Notes under the pieces: model-generated
What the model saw: only the letters and a program-made list of their open reading frames with translations
Databases searched by the model: none
Told to the model about the DNA's origin: nothing
Shown here: positions 59,420 through 64,000 of the stretch, piece by piece
Position numbering within the stretch: the first letter of the stretch is position 1
Layout: the number at the start of each line of letters is the position of its first letter
DNA from: Halichondria panicea
Lineage: Eukaryota > Porifera > Demospongiae > Suberitida > Halichondriidae
Assembly: GCF_963675165.1 (NCBI RefSeq)
Contig: NC_087389.1
Location: 1,646,001-1,710,000, forward strand
Length of the DNA: 64,000 nucleotides
Direction: 5' to 3'
Position numbers and translations under genes: made by a program

Positions 59420-62400
59420 ATGTCTGAGACACGGCTGAGGTACGGATTTCTACACAACCACCACCGTCTGATCAAGCAGTTGGAGTTAGACAGTCTCCTG
59501 CCCCACCTTATAGCAGAGGGCCTGATCTCAGTGAATGAGAAGGAGCTTATCAAGAATGAGCCTACATCATCACAAGCCACTGACAAGCTTCTAACTATCC
59601 TACACAGACGGTTTAACACAGACTCTACAGTCCTCCAACGCTTCCTAAAGTTACTGGCCGACCCTGATATAGTTGCAGGTCAGAACCTGGCTCCACTCGT
59701 GCGTCGTATCCGTCATGACTCCGAGAGCGAGGCCGTGAGCTCACAGTATCACTATGGAGACGGTGTGCTAGTGGAGGACCATAACGCAACCCTGAGAGAA
59801 CACGAAGGAGATATTGTCAACTCTCTGAGTGTGGGAGAGGTGCTGCCGGAGCTCGTAGCCAAGGGCGTGGTCAGCGCTCAGGAGAATGATGATATTAGGT
59901 AACTGTGTGCGTGTGTGCTGACATCAGCTGAGCTGAGTGGCTTAGTCAGCAAATATTTTACCTATCAGCAAAATTGCATTGTTTACTCTGTGACATTGTG
60001 TTGTACACAGCACCTGGGGGCAATACCGTGGTGACTGACTACTTACCACATACACAAACACACACACAGACGAGATAGCACAACCACTGGACAAGCCCGT
60101 CACCTGCTGGGCATTGTGGAGCGTAGAGGGTCAAACGCTTACAGTCAGTTTGTGAGTGTGCTTAAGGAGTCGGAGACATACTCTCGTCTTGGGCAGCTGC
60201 TCGAGAGCGAACCAGGAGGAGGAGTCATAAACGATGAGAAGTATGGTATGTATATCTATTACATGATAGTGTGAATGAGGTCACAATAGTGTCGTAGTTC
60301 TAGCTACATTCATGGTGCATGCAATTATTTTCGTATATGCGCAGTTGAAGAGATGCTGATTCGAGGTCATGTGCCCCCTCGACCAAAGGTCTACCTAGAG
60401 AGGAAGGCTCTCACAGACAACATACGTACACAACTCGAGAAGCTCAAGGAGGGAGACAGGTGTGAGCATCCTATGCAATAATGAGATCAATAAAGGAAAC
60501 TGTAACTATTATGTGTGTATATAGTTCTATCACAATGACATAGTAGATAGATCAACTTACTGTGTGTGCGTGATATGTACATGTACTATAATTATGTCTG
60601 TGGGTATCTACATGTACTTATATGGTTGTGTTTGTGTTGCAGGTGGTTGGTGGTTCACGGTATGGCTGGGTTTGGCAAGACAGTGCTAGCAGCTGATGCC
60701 ATCCGTGATCCCCACCTCCTCAAGACCGTGTTCCCTGGAGGCGTGAACTGGCTCACTGTGGGACAGATGACCGACCAGAATGGAGACGTGGACAATGCCA
60801 AACTTCTCACCAAGCTACAGAACATCATTCTGCGACTAGACGAGATGAAGAACTACCGCCCTCCCAGTGTGGAGGCCGCCACTGACTACCTGCAGGAGGT
60901 GGGTTGTATTCTGTTTAGTACAATACGTCACATGACTCTCACGTGACATCAGGTGATCAGTAAGCAGCATCCTAACTCTCTGCTCATCCTGGATGATGTG
61001 TGGAGTGCTGAGGTGGCAGCAGCATTTTCTGTTCGCTGTCGTGTCATGGTGACGTCCCGTAATGCCGCTGTGGCCGAGAGGGTCACAGCTGCAGAGTTCT
61101 ACAATGTGTCTGTCTCTCAAGGTGGGTTAAGACTTTTGTGTCCGTTTTCGCTTAAACTATCATTAATGTGAGCCACTCCTTCCCCAGGTCTCAACGAGGA
61201 CGATGCTAAAGAGCTATTGGCACAATTACTGCGTACGAAGGCCACCTCCCTCTCTCCACATGTGGACACCATTGTAAAGTATTGCAGAGGGTCCCCCATG
61301 GCCATAGCTCTCATCGGGGCCATTCTCAAGCGCAACAACACTGAGGCTCGGTGGAAGGAGGTTGCTGAGAGGCTGAAGAAAGGATTCTTATTGCATGCTA
61401 AAACCAAAAACACATCTGAACAGAACTACTCGACCCTGGAGGAGTCCATCAAGCTTAGGTGAGCCCCCGCCCCCTCACACCCTCACACCATACACACCCT
61501 TACAGTGTTGAGTCGCTGCCAGGATATCTTAAGCAGTACTTTGAGATCTTGGTGACTGTGGATTATGATACCCTAATCACTCGAGAAGCACTGGACACCA
61601 TTTGGGGCACTGACAAATTTGATACTGAGGACTACATGAGAGGTATGGGCTTTGTAGTCAGTCACTAGGCTGTATTGAAGGTCACCTGTTGGGCTTCTTA
61701 TAGAGCTGATTGGCTACTCTCTGGCGCAGTATGGATCTCCAAGACAGGGGGACTGTGATATGCAGCTGTTACAGTACCAGATCCACGACTTGGTGCTGGA
61801 CTACCTCAAGGACTCAACACCGAAGGAGAAACAGGTAATTTGTATTCTTTATTTTTTACTTTCCTCCACTGTCAGTAAGCCTATAGCTTGACCCTTGCCC
61901 CACCCACTCCCACAGACGCAGTTACATCAGCTGGTGGTCAAGAGGTACGGAGACAAGTGTAAAGGAGCTTATGCTAAACTGGAGGATGACAAATATGTGT
62001 TTCAGAAGTTCATGACCCATCTGGCGGCTGCTGGCTACTACGAGTTGCTAGGTGACCTGATGACACAGCTGCGATGGCTCATGTCCATGGTGCAATATGG
62101 AGACGCTAACACCTACCTGGCCAACTACAGGCACTATAGGAGCGAGATACCTGAGCAGGTGAGCAGTGGGTGATCTGGCATAGCTGGGTCTAACAAAAAT
62201 GTATAATGGTGAGCAGTGATTCATCCAGCATCAGACTGTTTGTACATGTACATGTAGCTGGATTGATCAAATGGTGTGTTTTAAATTAAAGTCCGTCAAA
62301 TTTTGGCTGGAAGTTATTACAGTGGATTGTAGTCCACTTGCAATAGAGAATTGCCAAACAGCCAAACCACAAGTTAGATTGTTAGATATGAATAATAATT

Positions 62401-64000
62401 ATCAGGGCCAAAACTGAAAGGGGAAATTATATTTAGCATAGTTATTTCAGTCACTTCTGATTCTACAAAATAATTCTAGCACATATCTGAGAAGAAAAAA
62501 AGACAGAACCTAATCTACCAAAAAGGGAAAGTTGGGTTGTCGCCCGGTTTCTGTGAAATTTCCGTGAAACTTCGTTTCACAGAAACCGGGCGACGCCCCA
62601 ACTTGATTATGTACTTGACAGGAGTATGATGCATTCAAAAGTTAGGGAAAGTACTTATTGATTTGTAAAGAAATGAAGAAAAGTCCCCCAAGAGGGAATC
62701 GAACCCATGCCTTATCTATTATATGATCTACGAAGCCACCACCCTAACCACTAAGCCACTCCCAGAGGTTTAGGGTTTTAGGCAAATTTTTTTACATGTA
62801 ATAAATATTATTGTGGTTTTAGTGCACAGTGTACTAACCATTGACCACACACACACACACACAGTTTCAGACGAGTGCCCGTCATTTTGAAATGTTCCTG
62901 TCTGGTCACATGTACCGTCTGGCCAATGAGGCGACAGTTGACGACATCTTGCAGCTAGCTCTGTTGCTGCCAAACAGTAGTGCCGTCTATGAACAGGCCA
63001 CTACTATGACAACCGCCTCTATTGGCAGGAAGAGATCATGGTTTCGTTGGAAGTGAGGACATGTCCGTTTGTTGTGATGCAATATATTGCATTTCCTGTA
63101 CGTACAGACAGCATTGTGTTGTTCATGTCATGTACTTGTAATACATTTAAACACTGTACCGTACCAAAAGTAGATCTACTCGTGACTTTAAGGCGACCCT
63201 CTAAATATTATGCCACATTTTGACATTTCACCCATGGATAGCACTACAGTAGAACCTCGCTAATCCGGACCCCTTTAATCCGAAACCTCGCAAATCCGGA
63301 CAAAATGGCAAACTGAAAAAGAGGAGGGGCTGTCAGTAGAATAGAGTACTGCGCATGCACAATGTAAATTGCTTAGCTGAATCAGCAATAATTTTATAAA
63401 CTGCTCAAGACAATGGCCACTGCAAAGAAAACGAAGAGAGAGCTCACAAGACTCACTGTATTGGAGAGAAAGTTGAGATAAAGACTATTCTAGCTAGCAG
63501 CTTCCCTTCTGGCAACAGTCATATCATAATACATGTACAAAAGTGTCTTCGTTAATGATATTCATAATCAATTAATGACATCTGTTAATCCGAAAATGTC
63601 ATGTATTCGGATGGGGTCTGGTCCCGCTCTATTCAGATTAGCGAGGTTCTACTGTATAATCATTGTTTTGTCAGCAAAACGTGACTATTTTTTTGTGTAT
63701 CTCTATTGCCCACACAGCAACAAACAGTCTGACCCAGAGAAGTATGCCCTCAAGCTAAAGCTCCACCATCACGGAGTGGCTAGCTGTACGTTCTCCTCTG
63801 ATGAGAGCAAGGTCCTCTCCTGTGCTGGCAATGAAGTCAAGGTACGACAGATCACCCCCTCTTGTACAATCATGACCATGGAAACCTACAGCTATGGGAT
63901 GCCACGACCGGTATGGTACTGGCTGACTACAAAGGCCACACCGACGATGTGACCTGTAGCGACCTAGCACCCTCAGGCAAATATGTTGTCTCCTGCTCAG
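59420..64000 (+). CDS. APAF1: Apaf-1-like apoptosome protein: CARD-CARD-NB-ARC-(winged helix)-WD40, partial (runs off right edge)
   Basis: Cytosolic NLR-type ATPase that assembles an apoptosome and recruits caspases through CARDs. Exons: 59420-59898, 60070-60245, 60345-60459, 60643-60898, 60953-61121, 61188-61458, 61506-61642, 61704-61834, 61916-62158, 62865-63052, 63718 onward; phases agree throughout. CARD 1 is about residues 5-80 (LDSLLPHLIAEGLISVNEKE). CARD 2 is about 123-205 (VLPELVAKGVVSAQENDD). The P-loop GMAGFGKT is at 263-270 and Walker B LLILDD at 352-357. A sensor-like MVTSRN, a GxP-like CRGSPMAIALIGAIL and IHDLVLDYLKD follow, as in Apaf-1. Then a helical domain and the first WD40 blades (ASCTFSSDESKVLSCAGN; GNLQLWDATTG). 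The second blade is in another frame, so a one-base indel lies within 63842-63873. It starts 562 bases after the OPLAH stop, on the same strand. Confidence 0.9.
62529..62604. repeat. 30-bp-arm inverted repeat in Apaf-1-like intron
   Basis: Arms around GTCGCCCGGTTTCTGTGAAA (left) and TTTCACAGAAACCGGGCGAC (right), with a 15-base loop and one or two mismatches. No TSD clearly visible. Either a tiny fold-back element or a fragment of one. Confidence 0.7.
62683..62767 (-). ncRNA. tRNA-like sequence (tRNA pseudogene or SINE head)
   Basis: On the minus strand an A-box-like TGGCTTAGTGGTTAGG and a B-box GGTTCGATTCC are spaced roughly as in tRNAs. However, the acceptor stem does not pair well (5' CTGGGAG against 3' CTTGGGGGACT), and the anticodon arm is not clear. 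A functional tRNA is therefore unlikely. It lies in an intron of the Apaf-1-like gene. Confidence 0.5.
63247..63654. mobile_element. pogo/Tigger-like deletion derivative, TA duplication, with transposase remnant
   Basis: Ends CAGTAGAACCTCGCTAATCC and complement (GATTAGCGAGGTTCTACTG), flanked by TA (63245-63246, 63655-63656). At about 63414-63480 it keeps a short frame MATAKKTKRELTRLTVLERK, which ends in a stop. That resembles the start of a CENP-B-type helix-turn-helix of pogo/Tigger transposases. Lies in the intron before the first WD40 exon. Confidence 0.85.

Overview
This is nuclear DNA of an animal. Genes are split by short GT-AG introns (often 45-80 bp), there are no bacterial-style operons, and the intergenic DNA is full of short inverted-repeat transposons and tandem satellites. 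The gene content (an Apaf-1-like NLR with WD40 repeats, eIF4G2/DAP5, 5-oxoprolinase, and a local family of RING/TRAF-zinc-finger genes) and the compact introns suggest an early-branching metazoan. A marine demosponge is my best guess, but the window alone cannot prove it.

Left part (1-19.5 kb). A minus-strand eIF4G2/DAP5-type translation factor gene runs off the left edge. Behind it lie minus-strand pieces of the nucleolar GTPase GNL2/NOG2. The eIF4G2-GNL2 block is repeated: a decayed second copy spans about 11.5-18.1 kb, and further fragments lie at 18.3-19.45 kb. Plus-strand, intronless RING/TRAF-type zinc-finger genes are interleaved with it. One is a pseudogene inside an intron of the intact eIF4G2 gene, one is an intact gene between the copies, and one is an intact gene inside an intron of the decayed eIF4G2 copy.

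Middle part (19.5-49 kb). No normal gene can be supported here. The region holds transposon debris: a Ulp1-protease-like fragment present twice, an ORF with an HUH/Y1 replication-initiator signature at 37.2 kb, a transposase-like fragment at 23 kb, several inverted-repeat elements with clean target-site duplications, and three tandem arrays (32.1, 34.6 and 41.3 kb).

Right part (49-64 kb). A complete 30-exon 5-oxoprolinase gene (OPLAH, 1,295 codons by my splicing) carries a fourth RING/TRAF gene, antisense and intronless, in its 27th intron. Downstream, an Apaf-1-like gene with two tandem CARDs, NB-ARC and the start of a WD40 propeller runs off the right edge.

The most interesting threads are these: (i) a RING/TRAF family repeatedly found antisense inside introns of housekeeping genes, with a shared 14-bp palindrome before three copies and a shared Cys-Cys-Phe tail; (ii) the HUH/Y1 ORF; (iii) a set of 9-10-bp-TSD MITEs with TAGNCTCG or related ends; (iv) the dual-CARD Apaf-1. 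All coordinates and splice sites were read by eye; no database search was run.
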